NCBI RefSeq assembly: GCF_900544955.1
Contig: NZ_UQXD01000026.1
Location: 1-33,227, forward strand
Source of the DNA: an uncultured Oscillibacter sp.
GTDB taxonomy: Bacteria > Bacillota > Clostridia > Oscillospirales > Oscillospiraceae
Direction of reading: 5' to 3'
Length of the DNA: 33,227 nt
In this document: positions 1-8,873 of the stretch, piece after piece
Numbering within the stretch: position 1 is the first letter of the stretch
How the letters are laid out: each line of letters starts with the position of its first letter
The notes under the pieces: model-generated
What the model was told of the DNA's origin: nothing
What the model saw: only the letters and a program-made list of their open reading frames with translations
Database searches by the model: none
Program-made: the position numbers and the translations under genes

Positions 1-159
1 GTGGGCCTGTTTTTGGCGGGCCGCATCGGCTTCCACGACATTCCCCGGCTGGTGCGCAGGGCCGGGGAGGAGGTTGCCCCGGCGGATCATCCGTCCTTGG
101 AGGACATTCTGGCGGCGGACCGCGCCGCCCGGGAGAGCGTACTGCGGGACGGGAAATAG
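1..159 (+). CDS. dxr: 1-deoxy-D-xylulose 5-phosphate reductoisomerase, C-terminal fragment
   Basis: This is the last 52 codons of a gene whose start lies outside the window, read in frame 1 to a TAG at 157-159. The residues LFLAGRIGFHDIP and the downstream DHPSLEDILAADRAARE match the C-terminal helical domain of DXR. That enzyme converts DXP to MEP using NADPH in the cytoplasmic non-mevalonate isoprenoid pathway. The next genes are rseP and then ispG, the usual Firmicutes neighbourhood (uppS-cdsA-dxr-rseP-ispG), which supports the call. The active site lies upstream and cannot be checked. The stop is 10 bases before the rseP start, so the two are probably co-transcribed. Confidence 0.85.
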   Translation: MGLFLAGRIGFHDIPRLVRRAGEEVAPADHPSLEDILAADRAARESVLRDGK

Positions 160-169
160 GAGTTTTTGC

Positions 170-1237
170 ATGAAACCAATTTTTATCCTGGCGGCTATTT
201 TGATTTTCGGCGTGCTGATCGCCGTCCATGAGCTGGGCCATTTTCTGGCGGCGAAGCTCTGCGGCGTGCGGGTCAACGAGTTTTCCATCGGCATGGGCCC
301 GCTCATCTGGCGCAGGGAGCGGGGGGAGACCCAGTACTCCCTCCGGGCGCTGCCCATCGGGGGCTTCTGCGCCATGGAGGGGGAGGACGAGGACACCGGC
401 GACGAGCGGTCCTTCGTCCGCCAGGGCTTCTGGAAGAAGTTCATCATCCTGGCCGCCGGGTCCTTTATGAATTTCCTGACGGGCGTGGTGATTCTGCTGG
501 CGCTGTACGCCGGCGCCACCGTCCTCTTCGCCGACCAGATCAGCGGCCTGGCGCCGGAGTTCTCCCATACCGGGGAGAACGGGCTGATGGCCGGGGACAT
601 CGTGTACAAGGTGGACGGCTACCGCACCTACCTCAAGGGGGACACGAAGCTGTTTTTGGAGTACGCGGGGGATACCGCCGACATCGAGGTGGTGCGGGAC
701 GGCCGCCACATCCTCCTGGAGGGGCTGATGCGCCAGACCTACACCTCTACCGACGGAAATACCACCTACCGGGGCTTCGGCATCTACGTGGGGACGGCGG
801 CGCTGGAGGCCACCTTTGCCGCCAAGCTCCAGTACACCTGGAACACGGCGCTGGACTTCGTGCAGCTGGTGTGGTTCAGCCTGGTCCAGCTCTTCACCGG
901 CAACGCCGGGATGGAGGACCTCAGCGGCCCGGTGGGCATCGTGTCCACCATGACGGAGGTGGGCAGCGAGGCGGAGACCGCCGCTGCCGCCTGGAGCCAG
1001 ATTTTCTACTTTGCGGCGCTGCTGGCGGTGAACCTGTCCGTCATGAACCTGCTGCCCTTCCCCGCCCTGGACGGCGGGCGCATCTTCTTCCTGGTGGTGG
1101 ACGCGGTGGCGCTGCTGCTGTTCAAGCGCAAGGTGCCGGAGCGGTATCAGGCGGCGGTGAACGTGGCGGGCTTCGTGGTGCTGATGGGCTTTATGCTGCT
1201 GGTGACCTTCCACGACGTGTTCCGGCTGTTTCAGTGA
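170..1237 (+). CDS. rseP: RIP metalloprotease RseP (site-2 protease family)
   Basis: This is a 355-aa membrane-embedded zinc protease that carries out regulated intramembrane proteolysis, for example of anti-sigma factors and signal-peptide remnants. The first transmembrane helix carries the zinc motif HELGH (H20, E21, H24). A PDZ-like region follows at roughly residues 120-200, and the third zinc ligand lies in NLLPFPALDGG (D301) on a late helix. The ATG at 170 is chosen over the in-frame ATG at 74. It has an AGGAG ribosome site 8 bases upstream and begins directly with a hydrophobic helix, whereas the longer form would overlap dxr and add a non-conserved arginine-rich stretch. It sits between dxr and ispG. 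Confidence 0.95.
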   Translation: MKPIFILAAILIFGVLIAVHELGHFLAAKLCGVRVNEFSIGMGPLIWRRERGETQYSLRALPIGGFCAMEGEDEDTGDERSFVRQGFWKKFIILAAGSFMNFLTGVVILLALYAGATVLFADQISGLAPEFSHTGENGLMAGDIVYKVDGYRTYLKGDTKLFLEYAGDTADIEVVRDGRHILLEGLMRQTYTSTDGNTTYRGFGIYVGTAALEATFAAKLQYTWNTALDFVQLVWFSLVQLFTGNAGMEDLSGPVGIVSTMTEVGSEAETAAAAWSQIFYFAALLAVNLSVMNLLPFPALDGGRIFFLVVDAVALLLFKRKVPERYQAAVNVAGFVVLMGFMLLVTFHDVFRLFQ

Positions 1238-1250
1238 GGGAGGCGGAGAG

Positions 1251-2288
1251 ATGACAAAGCAACTGCTGGTGGGGTCCGTGGCCGTGGGCGGCGGTGCGCC
1301 GGTGAGCATCCAGTCCATGTGCAACACGAAGACCGACGATGTGGCGGCCACCGTGGCCCAGATCCACGCCCTGGAGGACGCGGGCTGTGAGATCGTCCGG
1401 GTGGCCATCCCGGACCAGGCGGCGGCGGAGGCGGTGGACCGGATCAAGGCCCAAATCCGCATCCCCTTGGTGGCGGACATCCACTTCAATTACAAATTCG
1501 CCCTGGCGTGCGCGGAGCGGGGCATCGACGCCATCCGCATCAACCCCGGCAACATCGGCGGGGAGGAGAAGGTGCGGGCGGTGGCGGAGCTGTGCCGCCG
1601 AAAGCGCATTCCCATCCGGGTGGGCGTCAACGGCGGCTCCCTGGAAAAGGAGCTGCGGGCCAAGTACGGCGGCGTCACCGCCCAGGCCCTGGTGGAGAGC
1701 GCCATGGGCCACGTCCGCCTGCTCAACCGCTTCGACTTCGACGATATCTGCATCTCCGTGAAGTGCTCCGACGTGCCGCTGACCATGGCGGCCTACCGGC
1801 TGCTCAGCGAGCAGACGGACTACCCCCTCCACCTGGGGGTGACGGAGGCGGGCACCCCCTCCATGGGGCTGGTGAAGTCCGCCATGGGCATCGGGGGGCT
1901 GCTGTGCCTGGGCATCGGGGACACCATCCGGGTGACGCTGACGGCGGACCCGGTGGAGGAGATTTACGCCGCCAGGAAGATTCTGCGGGCCGCGGGGCTG
2001 CGGCGGGAGGGGGTCAACCTCATCGCCTGCCCCACCTGCGGCCGCACCCGCATCGACCTTATCCCCATGGCGGAGGAGGTGGAGCGGCGGCTGGCAAACT
2101 GCCGCAAGAACATCACCGTGGCGGTGATGGGCTGCGCCGTCAACGGCCCCGGCGAGGCCGCCGCCGCCGACATCGGCATTGCCGGCGGCAGGGGGGAGGG
2201 CCTGCTGTTCCGAAAAGGGGAAATCCTTTACAAGGTTCCCCAGGAGCAGCTTGTGGACGCCCTGATGGCGGAGATTGAGAAACTTTGA
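1251..2288 (+). CDS. ispG: 4-hydroxy-3-methylbut-2-enyl diphosphate synthase (flavodoxin/ferredoxin dependent)
   Basis: This 345-aa iron-sulfur enzyme converts MEcPP to HMBPP, the penultimate MEP-pathway step. The N-terminal TIM barrel begins VGSVAVGGGAPVSIQSM. The 4Fe-4S cluster ligands are visible in the C-terminal domain as C260 and C263 (CPTCGRT), C295 (GCAVNGPGE) and E302. The length is typical of the short bacterial form. The start at 1251 lies 13 bases after the rseP stop, with GGGAGG and GGAG sequences just upstream, so it belongs to the dxr-rseP-ispG operon. Confidence 0.96.
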   Translation: MTKQLLVGSVAVGGGAPVSIQSMCNTKTDDVAATVAQIHALEDAGCEIVRVAIPDQAAAEAVDRIKAQIRIPLVADIHFNYKFALACAERGIDAIRINPGNIGGEEKVRAVAELCRRKRIPIRVGVNGGSLEKELRAKYGGVTAQALVESAMGHVRLLNRFDFDDICISVKCSDVPLTMAAYRLLSEQTDYPLHLGVTEAGTPSMGLVKSAMGIGGLLCLGIGDTIRVTLTADPVEEIYAARKILRAAGLRREGVNLIACPTCGRTRIDLIPMAEEVERRLANCRKNITVAVMGCAVNGPGEAAAADIGIAGGRGEGLLFRKGEILYKVPQEQLVDALMAEIEKL

Positions 2289-2295
2289 GAAAAGA

Positions 2296-2330
2296 GGAAA
2301 GCTGCGGCGCCTCCGGCGCCGCGGCTTCCC
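2296..2330 (+). promoter_or_regulatory. GC-rich hairpin between ispG and polC
   Basis: An almost perfect inverted repeat lies between the ispG stop and the polC ribosome site. The arms AAGCTGCGGCGCC (2299-2311) and GGCGCCGCGGCTT (2315-2327) pair around a TCC loop with one G-U. It has no clean T-tract (CCCTGTTGTC follows), so it is not a canonical terminator. It could attenuate transcription, stabilise an mRNA end or act as a processing site that separates polC expression from the isoprenoid genes. Confidence 0.4.
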
Positions 2331-2353
2331 TGTTGTCATCAACGGAGGAACCC

Positions 2354-5300
2354 ATGTCCAGAAACATCCCTTTTTTTGAAATGTTCGCGGAGCTGCAGCT
2401 CTCCGGCGAGCTGCGGCTGAAGCTGGCGGGGGCAGAGCTGACCGGCGCGTGCATCGACCAGTCCGCCCTGTCCATGGCGCTGCGCCTGACGGTGAAGACC
2501 CCGCTGACGGAGGCGGACGCCCAGGGCATCCGCCGGGCCATCCAGGCGGTGTACGGCTTCACCGCCGTGGAGATGGAGGTGACCTGCACCGCGCCGGAGA
2601 AGGCCCCCAGTGCCCCCCAGGCGGCCCCTGCCGCCGGCGGCGGCGGGAAGAAGCCTGCGGGGAAGGTGCTGATGGGAAATCCCATCAAGGGCCGTCCGGT
2701 ACCCATGAAGACCCTGGACCTGAAGATGGGCAACGCCACCGTGTCGGGCAAGGTCTTCGCCTTCGAGTGTCGGGAGACCCGGCGGCCGGGCATGTGGCGG
2801 CTGAGCTTCGACATGACGGACTACACCAACTCCGTCACCGTCCAGAAAAACCTGACCACCCGGGAGGCCCAGAGCCTGGAGAGCGCCATCAAGCCCGGCA
2901 TGTGGCTCACCGTCCAGGGGAAGATGGAGCCCACCTGGGACGGCAAGGACATCCAGCTCAACCCCTATCACATCAACGTCACCACCCACGCCGAGCGGGA
3001 GGACACCGCCCCGGTGAAGCGGGTGGAGCTGCACCTGCACACGAAGATGAGCAACATGGACGCCCTGACGGACACCGCGGAGGTCATTCAGGAGGCCATC
3101 CGCTGGGGCCATCCCGCCATCGCCATCACGGACCACGGCGTGGCCCAGTCCTTCCCGGACGCCTGGCACGCCGCCGGGAACAAGATCAAGATTCTCTACG
3201 GCGTGGAGGGCTACTTCCTCAACAACATCGACGACCGGGTGGCGGTCCACGGGGCGCTGGACTGCCCTCTGGACGGGGAGTTCGTGTGCTTTGACATTGA
3301 GACCACCGGCCTTCGGGTGGACCGGGAGGCCATCACGGAGATCGGCGCGGTGGTTCTGCGCAACGGGGAGGTGGCGGAGCGGTTTCAGACCTTTGTGAAC
3401 CCCAACCGCCGCCTGACGCCGGAGATCATCGGCCTGACGGGCATCACCGACGACATGCTCCGGGACGCCCCCCAGCTCAAGGAGGCCCTGGCGGACTTTT
3501 TGAAGTTCGTGGACGGGCGGCCGCTGGCGGCCCACAACGCGGAGTTTGACATCGGCTTCATCCGGGCGGGGTGCAAAAAGGTGGGGCTGCCCTTCGAGCC
3601 CACCTATGTGGACTCCCTGATCCTGGCCCAGAACCTGCTGCCGGGTCTGGGGAAGTACAAGCTGGACATCGTGGCGGAGCACCTGGACCTGCCCGCCTTC
3701 AACCACCACCGGGCCAGCGACGACGCGGCCACCGTGGCCTACATGCTGATCCCCTTCTGGAAGATGCTCCACGAGAAGGGGGTGGACACCCTCCAGGCGG
3801 TGAATCCGGAGATGGAGAAGCTGCGCCCCCTGGGGAGCAAGTCCAACCGCTTCCCCAAGCACATCATCCTCATCGCCCGGAACAAGACGGGGCTGAAAAA
3901 TCTGTACCAGATGATCTCCGCCTCCAACCTGACCTACTTCAAGCGGGTGCCCATCATCCCCAAGAGCCTGCTGCGGGAGCACCGGGAGGGGATCATCGTG
4001 GGCTCCGCCTGCGAGGCGGGGGAGCTGTTCCGGGCGGTGTCGGACCACAAGGACTGGGACGAGCTGCGGCGCATCGCGGACTTCTACGACTATCTGGAGA
4101 TCCAGCCCCTGTGCAACAACGCCTTCATGCTCCGCAACGGCGACGCCCAGTCCCAGGAGGACCTGAAAAACTTCAACCGCACCATCGTGCGGCTGGGGGA
4201 GGAACTGGGCAAGCCCGTCTGCGCAACCGGCGACGTCCACTTCCGGGAGCCGGAGGACGAGGTCTACCGCCATATCCTGCTGGCCTCCAAGAAGTTCCCC
4301 GACGCCAACGAGCCCCTGCCCATCTACTTCAAAACCACCGACGAGATGCTCCGGGAGTTCAGCTACCTGGGCAAGGAGAAGGCCTATGAGGTGGTGGTGC
4401 GCAATACGCGGCTGGTGGCGGACCAGGTGGAGACCTTCGAGCTGCTGCCCGGCGAGCTGTTCCCCCCCCGGCTGGAGAACTCCGAGGAGGACTTGAACCG
4501 CCTGGTGTGGGAAAAGGTCCACCGGCTCTACGGCGAGGACCCGCCCAAGCTCATCGTGGACCGGCTGAACGTGGAGCTGGGAGGCATCCTCGGCAAGTAC
4601 GACGTGGTGTACATGTCCGCCCAGAAGCTGGTGCAGCGCAGCCTGGAAAACGGCTATCTGGTGGGGTCCCGGGGGTCTGTGGGGTCCTCGCTGGTGGCCT
4701 ACATGTCCGGCATCACGGAGGTGAACTCCCTGCCGCCCCACTACCGCTGCCCCAAGTGCAAGAACAGCGAGTTCATCCTGGACGGGTCCTACGGCTGCGG
4801 CGCCGACATGCCGGACAAGGCGTGCCCCGTCTGCGGCGAGCCCTACGTGAAGGACGGCTTCGACATCCCCTTTGAGACGTTCCTGGGCTTCGGCGGCGGC
4901 AAGGTGCCGGATATCGACCTGAATTTCTCCGGCGAGTACCAGGCCCGGGCCCACCGCCACGCCATCGAGATGTTCGGCGAGACCCAGGTGTTCCGGGCGG
5001 GCACCATCGGCACCCTGGCGGAGAAGACCGCCTACGGCTTTGTGAAGAAGTACCTGGAGGAGAACGGCCTGGTGGCGGGCCGGGCGGAGGAGAACCGCCT
5101 GACCCTGGGGTGCGTGGGCACCCGGCGGACCACCGGCCAGCACCCCGGCGGGCTGGTGGTGGTGCCGGACGACAAGGACATGGAGGACTTCTGCCCCGTC
5201 CAGCATCCGGCGGACGCCGACGACTCCGACACCATCACCACCCATTTTGAATACCACTCCATGGAGGCCAACATCCTCAAGTTGGACATGCTGGGACACG

Positions 5301-6340
5301 ATGACCCCACCATGGTCCGCATGATGGAGGATCTCACCGGCAAGGACGCCCAGACCATCCCCCTGGACGACCCGGACACCATGTCCATTTTCACCTCCAG
5401 TAAGGTGCTGGGGTACGAGAACGACGAGCTGCTGGGCCCCACCGGCGCCGTGGCCATTCCGGAGTTCAACACCCGCTTCACCCGGCAGATGCTGATCGAC
5501 ACCCAGCCCAAGGACTTCAACACCCTGGTGCGGCTGTCCGGCTTCTCCCACGGCACCGACGTGTGGATGGGCAACGCCCGGGAGCTGATCGTGGGCGGCA
5601 CCGCCTCGGTTCTGGAGACGGTGGGCTGCCGGGACGACATCATGCTCTACCTCATCTCCAAGGGCCTGGACCCGAAGATGAGCTTCAAGATCATGGAGAA
5701 GGTGCGGAAGGGGAAGGTGAAAAAGGGCGGCTTTGACGAGGGCTGGGTGGAGGCCATGCGGGAGCACAGCGTGCCGGAGTGGTACATCGACTCCCTGGCC
5801 AAGATCGGCTACCTCTTCCCCAAGGCCCACGCCGTGGCCTACGTCATGATGGCCTTCCGCATCGCCTGGTACAAGGTCCACGAGCCTCTGGCCTTCTACG
5901 CCACCTTCTTCTCCGTCCGGGCCAAGGCCTTCGACGCGGAGTACTGCTGCGCCGGAAAGGACGCGGTGAAGCGGAAGATCCGGGAGATTGAGAACAACAA
6001 GGATGCCACCGCTGTGGAGCAGTCCATGATGACCACGCTGGAGGTGTGCTACGAGTTCTACCTCCGGGGCTTCCACTTCGACACCATCAACATCTACGAG
6101 TCCGACGCCACCAAGTTCAAGGTGACGGAGGGGGGCCTCCTGCCGCCTTTCACGGCGGTCCACGGCCTGGGGGACACGGCGGCCATCGACACGGTGGAAA
6201 AGCGGCAGGGGAAGACCTTCATCTCCATCGAGGAATTCGCCATGTGCTGCAACAAGCTCTCCAAGACCCATATCGAGCAGCTGAAGAAGCTGGGGGCCTT
6301 CGCCGGCATGGCGGATACCAGCCAGATCACCCTGTTTTAA
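2354..6340 (+). CDS. polC: DNA polymerase III PolC-type alpha subunit with built-in proofreading exonuclease
   Basis: This is the 1328-aa Gram-positive replicative polymerase. An N-terminal region and OB fold precede a PHP domain (HLHTKMSNMDAL, first His about 227). The DnaQ-like 3'-5' exonuclease is inserted in the PHP region (FDIETTGL, D314 and E316). A zinc-binding CPKC (from C799) follows, then the palm with PDIDLNF (D853, D855) and the fingers (TIGTLAEKTAYGFVKKY). The ATG at 2354 has a GGAGG site 5 bases upstream. An in-frame upstream opening to 2285 would overlap ispG and run through the hairpin, so it is rejected. It is somewhat shorter than the roughly 1437 aa of Bacillus PolC, mainly at the N-terminus. 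A strong terminator follows. Confidence 0.97.
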   Translation: MSRNIPFFEMFAELQLSGELRLKLAGAELTGACIDQSALSMALRLTVKTPLTEADAQGIRRAIQAVYGFTAVEMEVTCTAPEKAPSAPQAAPAAGGGGKKPAGKVLMGNPIKGRPVPMKTLDLKMGNATVSGKVFAFECRETRRPGMWRLSFDMTDYTNSVTVQKNLTTREAQSLESAIKPGMWLTVQGKMEPTWDGKDIQLNPYHINVTTHAEREDTAPVKRVELHLHTKMSNMDALTDTAEVIQEAIRWGHPAIAITDHGVAQSFPDAWHAAGNKIKILYGVEGYFLNNIDDRVAVHGALDCPLDGEFVCFDIETTGLRVDREAITEIGAVVLRNGEVAERFQTFVNPNRRLTPEIIGLTGITDDMLRDAPQLKEALADFLKFVDGRPLAAHNAEFDIGFIRAGCKKVGLPFEPTYVDSLILAQNLLPGLGKYKLDIVAEHLDLPAFNHHRASDDAATVAYMLIPFWKMLHEKGVDTLQAVNPEMEKLRPLGSKSNRFPKHIILIARNKTGLKNLYQMISASNLTYFKRVPIIPKSLLREHREGIIVGSACEAGELFRAVSDHKDWDELRRIADFYDYLEIQPLCNNAFMLRNGDAQSQEDLKNFNRTIVRLGEELGKPVCATGDVHFREPEDEVYRHILLASKKFPDANEPLPIYFKTTDEMLREFSYLGKEKAYEVVVRNTRLVADQVETFELLPGELFPPRLENSEEDLNRLVWEKVHRLYGEDPPKLIVDRLNVELGGILGKYDVVYMSAQKLVQRSLENGYLVGSRGSVGSSLVAYMSGITEVNSLPPHYRCPKCKNSEFILDGSYGCGADMPDKACPVCGEPYVKDGFDIPFETFLGFGGGKVPDIDLNFSGEYQARAHRHAIEMFGETQVFRAGTIGTLAEKTAYGFVKKYLEENGLVAGRAEENRLTLGCVGTRRTTGQHPGGLVVVPDDKDMEDFCPVQHPADADDSDTITTHFEYHSMEANILKLDMLGHDDPTMVRMMEDLTGKDAQTIPLDDPDTMSIFTSSKVLGYENDELLGPTGAVAIPEFNTRFTRQMLIDTQPKDFNTLVRLSGFSHGTDVWMGNARELIVGGTASVLETVGCRDDIMLYLISKGLDPKMSFKIMEKVRKGKVKKGGFDEGWVEAMREHSVPEWYIDSLAKIGYLFPKAHAVAYVMMAFRIAWYKVHEPLAFYATFFSVRAKAFDAEYCCAGKDAVKRKIREIENNKDATAVEQSMMTTLEVCYEFYLRGFHFDTINIYESDATKFKVTEGGLLPPFTAVHGLGDTAAIDTVEKRQGKTFISIEEFAMCCNKLSKTHIEQLKKLGAFAGMADTSQITLF

Positions 6341-6367
6341 GTGCCGGGGGGACCCCCGGAGACGAAA

Positions 6368-6398
6368 AAAAGCCACCGCCCTATGGGCGGTGGCTTTT
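6368..6398. terminator. Bidirectional intrinsic terminator between polC and the thioesterase gene
   Basis: AGCCACCGCCC (6371-6381) and GGGCGGTGGCT (6385-6395) form an 11-bp perfect stem with a TAT loop. An A-run precedes it and TTTT follows. It can therefore stop polC transcripts on the plus strand and the convergent pot/thioesterase transcripts on the minus strand. Confidence 0.93.
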
Positions 6399-6404
6399 CG
6401 CGGC

Positions 6405-6800
6405 TTACTTTTCCAGCTTGGCGGAACACTTGGCCATAAACCGGCCGTTGTGGATGACCGCCCGGGTGTGAACACCCTGGCCGATGGGGCCGGATTCGTC
6501 CCAGGCCCGCACGGCGAAGTCCACCAGCTTGCCGTTTTCCGACACGGCGGTGATCTCCGCCTCCGCCCACACGGTCATGCCCAGGGGAGTGGGGGCGTCG
6601 TGGGTGATGTCCAGATGGGTGCCCACGCTGCCCTGGCCCTCCTCCAGAAAGCTCTGGAGACAGACGCAGGCGGCGTTCTCCATCATGGCGGCCATGGAGG
6701 GGGTGGCGAACACCGGCAGGGCGCCGGAGCCCACGGCGGCGGCGGTGAGCGCCTCCGTCACCGGCTGCTCCAGGCGGCATTTCGTTCCAACAAAGATCAT
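6405..6800 (-). CDS. FlK-like hot-dog fold acyl-CoA thioesterase
   Basis: This is a 131-aa single-domain hot-dog protein resembling fluoroacetyl-CoA thioesterase FlK and its relatives. The FlK catalytic Thr-Glu-His triad (T42, E50, H76) has counterparts at T33 (FATPSM), E41 (MMENA) and H67 (DITHDAPTP) with identical spacing of 8 and 26 residues. The substrate cannot be read from the sequence; most relatives are uncharacterised short-acyl thioesterases. The ATG at 6800 has AAGGAGG 7 bases upstream. The open frame extends further 5' but through the potD terminator. It lies downstream of potD, separated by a terminator-like hairpin, so it may be expressed by read-through. A link to polyamine uptake is not evident. 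Confidence 0.85.
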   Translation of the reverse strand: MIFVGTKCRLEQPVTEALTAAAVGSGALPVFATPSMAAMMENAACVCLQSFLEEGQGSVGTHLDITHDAPTPLGMTVWAEAEITAVSENGKLVDFAVRAWDESGPIGQGVHTRAVIHNGRFMAKCSAKLEK

Positions 6801-6825
6801 GGGAATTCCTCCTTGTAAGTTTCCT

Positions 6826-6859
6826 GGGAAAACAGCGCCGGAAAGCCCTCCGGCGCTGT
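6826..6859 (-). terminator. Intrinsic terminator after potD
   Basis: On the minus strand ACAGCGCCGGA and TCCGGCGCTGT form an 11-bp stem (arms 6849-6859 and 6832-6842) with a 6-base loop, followed by a short TTTT then CCC. It lies 10 bases past the potD stop and 26 bases before the thioesterase ribosome site. The short T-run suggests partial termination. Confidence 0.75.
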
Positions 6860-6868
6860 CGGGGTTGC

Positions 6869-7945
6869 TCAGATGCCCAGCTCCGTCCACAGATCGTTGT
6901 ACAGCGTCAGGGTGGCGGCGGGCAGGTTTTCATACAGGGTGCAGCGGTCTAGCACCTGCTGGGGGGCGGCCATGATCTCATAGAGGCCCATGTTCAGCTC
7001 CTCGCCGTAGGTCTCGGCGTAGTAGGCCGGGTACTGCTCCAGCGCCTCGGCGTTGGGGGAGGCGTACCAGATATAGTCCATGTTGGCCAGGTTGGAGGGG
7101 GTGGAGGCGATAAAATTGATCCACGCCTCGGCCTCGTCCTTGTGCTGGGCGTCCTTCAGCACGCACATGGCGTCCACAAACCAGTTGCTGCCCTCCTCGG
7201 GCACCACGAAGGCCAGGTCCTCGTTGTTCTCGAGCATGGTGAGGTAGTCCCCGGCGTAGTACATGGCGATGGCGGCGTTGCCGCCCTCCATCTTGTTGAA
7301 GATCTCATCCATGACGAAGGCCTGGTACACGCCCTCGTTCTTGGCGCCCGCCAAAAGCTGGTAGGCCTCCCGGATCTGGGCTTCGTCGGTGGTGTTCAGG
7401 TCGTAGCCCAGGCACAGCAGCGCGGCGCCCAGGGCGTCCCGGGAGTTGCGGATCATCAGCACGTTCCCGGCGTACTGGGGGTCGAACATGGCGCTCCAGC
7501 TGGTGATGGGGGCGTCCACCATGGCGGTGTTGTAGATGATCCCCAGGGTACCCCAGGTGTAGGGGACGGTGTAGCGGTTCTCCGGGTCGAAGCTCAGGCT
7601 CTTGTACCGGGGATCGATCTTGTCGTAGTTGGGGATGTTGCCGTAGTCCAGTTCCGCCAGCATCCCCTCTTCGATCAGGCGGGCGATCATATAGTCGGAG
7701 GGGACGATGACATCAAAATCCCCGGCGCCGGTTTTCAGCAGGGAATAGAGGGCCTCGTTGCTCTCGGCGGTCTGGTAGTTGACCTCGATGCCGGTCTCGT
7801 CCTCGAATTGATAAATCAGGTCTTCGTCGATATATTCGCCCCAGCTGCACACATTGACCACCCGTTTCTCCCCGGCGCTTCCGCCGCAGGCGGTCAGGGT
7901 CAGGGCGATGGTCAGCAGCATCACAAGGGCAAGTGTCTTTTTCAA
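6869..7945 (-). CDS. potD: Spermidine/putrescine ABC transporter substrate-binding lipoprotein
   Basis: This is a 358-aa extracytoplasmic receptor of a PotABCD-type importer. An N-terminal KK and hydrophobic segment end in the lipobox LTAC (C20), giving a lipid-anchored protein. The mature part begins with the PotD/PotF pattern VNVCSWGEYIDEDLIYQFE and later has PYTWGTLGIIYN and FVPEEGSNWFVDAM, typical of polyamine-binding type 2 periplasmic folds. The start is a TTG at 7945, with GGGAGG 9 bases upstream; the nearby ATG is out of frame and stops at once. It is last of the four transporter genes, separated from potC by about 60 bases holding a small GC-rich hairpin. Confidence 0.93.
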   Translation of the reverse strand: MKKTLALVMLLTIALTLTACGGSAGEKRVVNVCSWGEYIDEDLIYQFEDETGIEVNYQTAESNEALYSLLKTGAGDFDVIVPSDYMIARLIEEGMLAELDYGNIPNYDKIDPRYKSLSFDPENRYTVPYTWGTLGIIYNTAMVDAPITSWSAMFDPQYAGNVLMIRNSRDALGAALLCLGYDLNTTDEAQIREAYQLLAGAKNEGVYQAFVMDEIFNKMEGGNAAIAMYYAGDYLTMLENNEDLAFVVPEEGSNWFVDAMCVLKDAQHKDEAEAWINFIASTPSNLANMDYIWYASPNAEALEQYPAYYAETYGEELNMGLYEIMAAPQQVLDRCTLYENLPAATLTLYNDLWTELGI

Positions 7946-8006
7946 TGGATCATTCCTCCCGTTTTTTGAAAAATGTGTATCTCAGGGCCCCAGGGGCCGT
8001 GGGATC

Positions 8007-8873
8007 TCAGAGGCGGTTCTGCGCCAGGCGGCGCTCCTGCCGGGCCTCCCGGATGTTGACGATAGCCAGCAGCGCCAGCACCGTCACAAACAGCAGGGTG
8101 GACACGGCGTTGATCTCCGGGCTCACCCGCTTTTTGGTCATGCCGTAGATGGTCATGGCCAGGGTGGAGGCGGAGGACCCGGCGGTGAAATAGCTGATGA
8201 CGAAGTCGTCGATGCTCATGGTGAAGGCGGTGAGAGCGCCGGAGACGATGCCGGGCTTGATCTCCGGGATAATGACCTTCCAGAAGGCCTGCATCCAGGT
8301 GCAGCCCAGGTCCTGGGCGGCGTCCACCAGGTTTTTGTCCATCTGCCGCAGCTTGGGGCCCACGGACAAAATGACGTAGGGGATGTTGAAGCAGATGTGG
8401 GCGATCAGCAGCGTGCCGAAGCCCATGGTCAGCCGCACCGGCAGTTCCACCAGGCTCTGGACGCCGTTGAACCACCGGGCGAAGTCCCCCCAGAAGCCGA
8501 AGAAGGCCACGAAAAACAGGCACAGGCTGACGCCGGTGACGATGTCCGCGTTCATCATGGGGATGTTGTTGACGGTCATCAGCGGGTCCCGGACCCGCCG
8601 GCGCATGGCGTAAAAGCCGATGGCGGCGAAGGTGCCGGCGATGGTGGCGATGACCGTGGCCAGGAGGGACACCAGGAGCGTGGTGTAGACGCTCTGCATG
8701 ATGAGCCGGTTGCTCAAGAGCTTTCCGTACCAGTCCAGGGAGAAGCCCTTCCAGACGGTGTTGCTGTTGCCGGCGTTGAAGGAGAAAATGATGAGCAGGA
8801 GAATGGGGGCGTACAGAAAGACGAACACCAGCGCCATGAAGACGCGGTTTCCCACGGTGTTGTTCCGTTTCAC
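8007..8873 (-). CDS. potC: Spermidine/putrescine ABC transporter permease PotC
   Basis: This is a 288-aa inner-membrane permease with about six hydrophobic segments, the first at roughly residues 10-32. The EAA-type loop that contacts the ATPase is visible as LVDAAQDLGCTWMQAFWKVIIP, followed by ALTAFTMSIDDFVISYF, a stretch characteristic of PotC. The start is a GTG at 8873 overlapping the potB stop by four bases (GTGA), so translation is coupled. It pairs with PotB to form the channel. Confidence 0.94.
   Translation of the reverse strand: MKRNNTVGNRVFMALVFVFLYAPILLLIIFSFNAGNSNTVWKGFSLDWYGKLLSNRLIMQSVYTTLLVSLLATVIATIAGTFAAIGFYAMRRRVRDPLMTVNNIPMMNADIVTGVSLCLFFVAFFGFWGDFARWFNGVQSLVELPVRLTMGFGTLLIAHICFNIPYVILSVGPKLRQMDKNLVDAAQDLGCTWMQAFWKVIIPEIKPGIVSGALTAFTMSIDDFVISYFTAGSSASTLAMTIYGMTKKRVSPEINAVSTLLFVTVLALLAIVNIREARQERRLAQNRL

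Noticed and set aside
74..169. Longer N-terminus for RseP from ATG 74
   Set aside because: It overlaps dxr, is arginine-rich and lacks a ribosome site, whereas ATG 170 has AGGAG and begins at the family's first helix.
2339..6475. A 1378-codon open frame antisense to polC
   Set aside because: It is an artefact of GC-rich codon use. Its translation is low-complexity (many His, Gly, Val, Leu) with no domain, and the sense strand encodes complete PolC.
7946..8007. Small GC-rich inverted repeat between potC and potD as a terminator
   Set aside because: The stem is short with almost no loop, has no T-tract next to it, and potD needs transcription from the upstream promoter.
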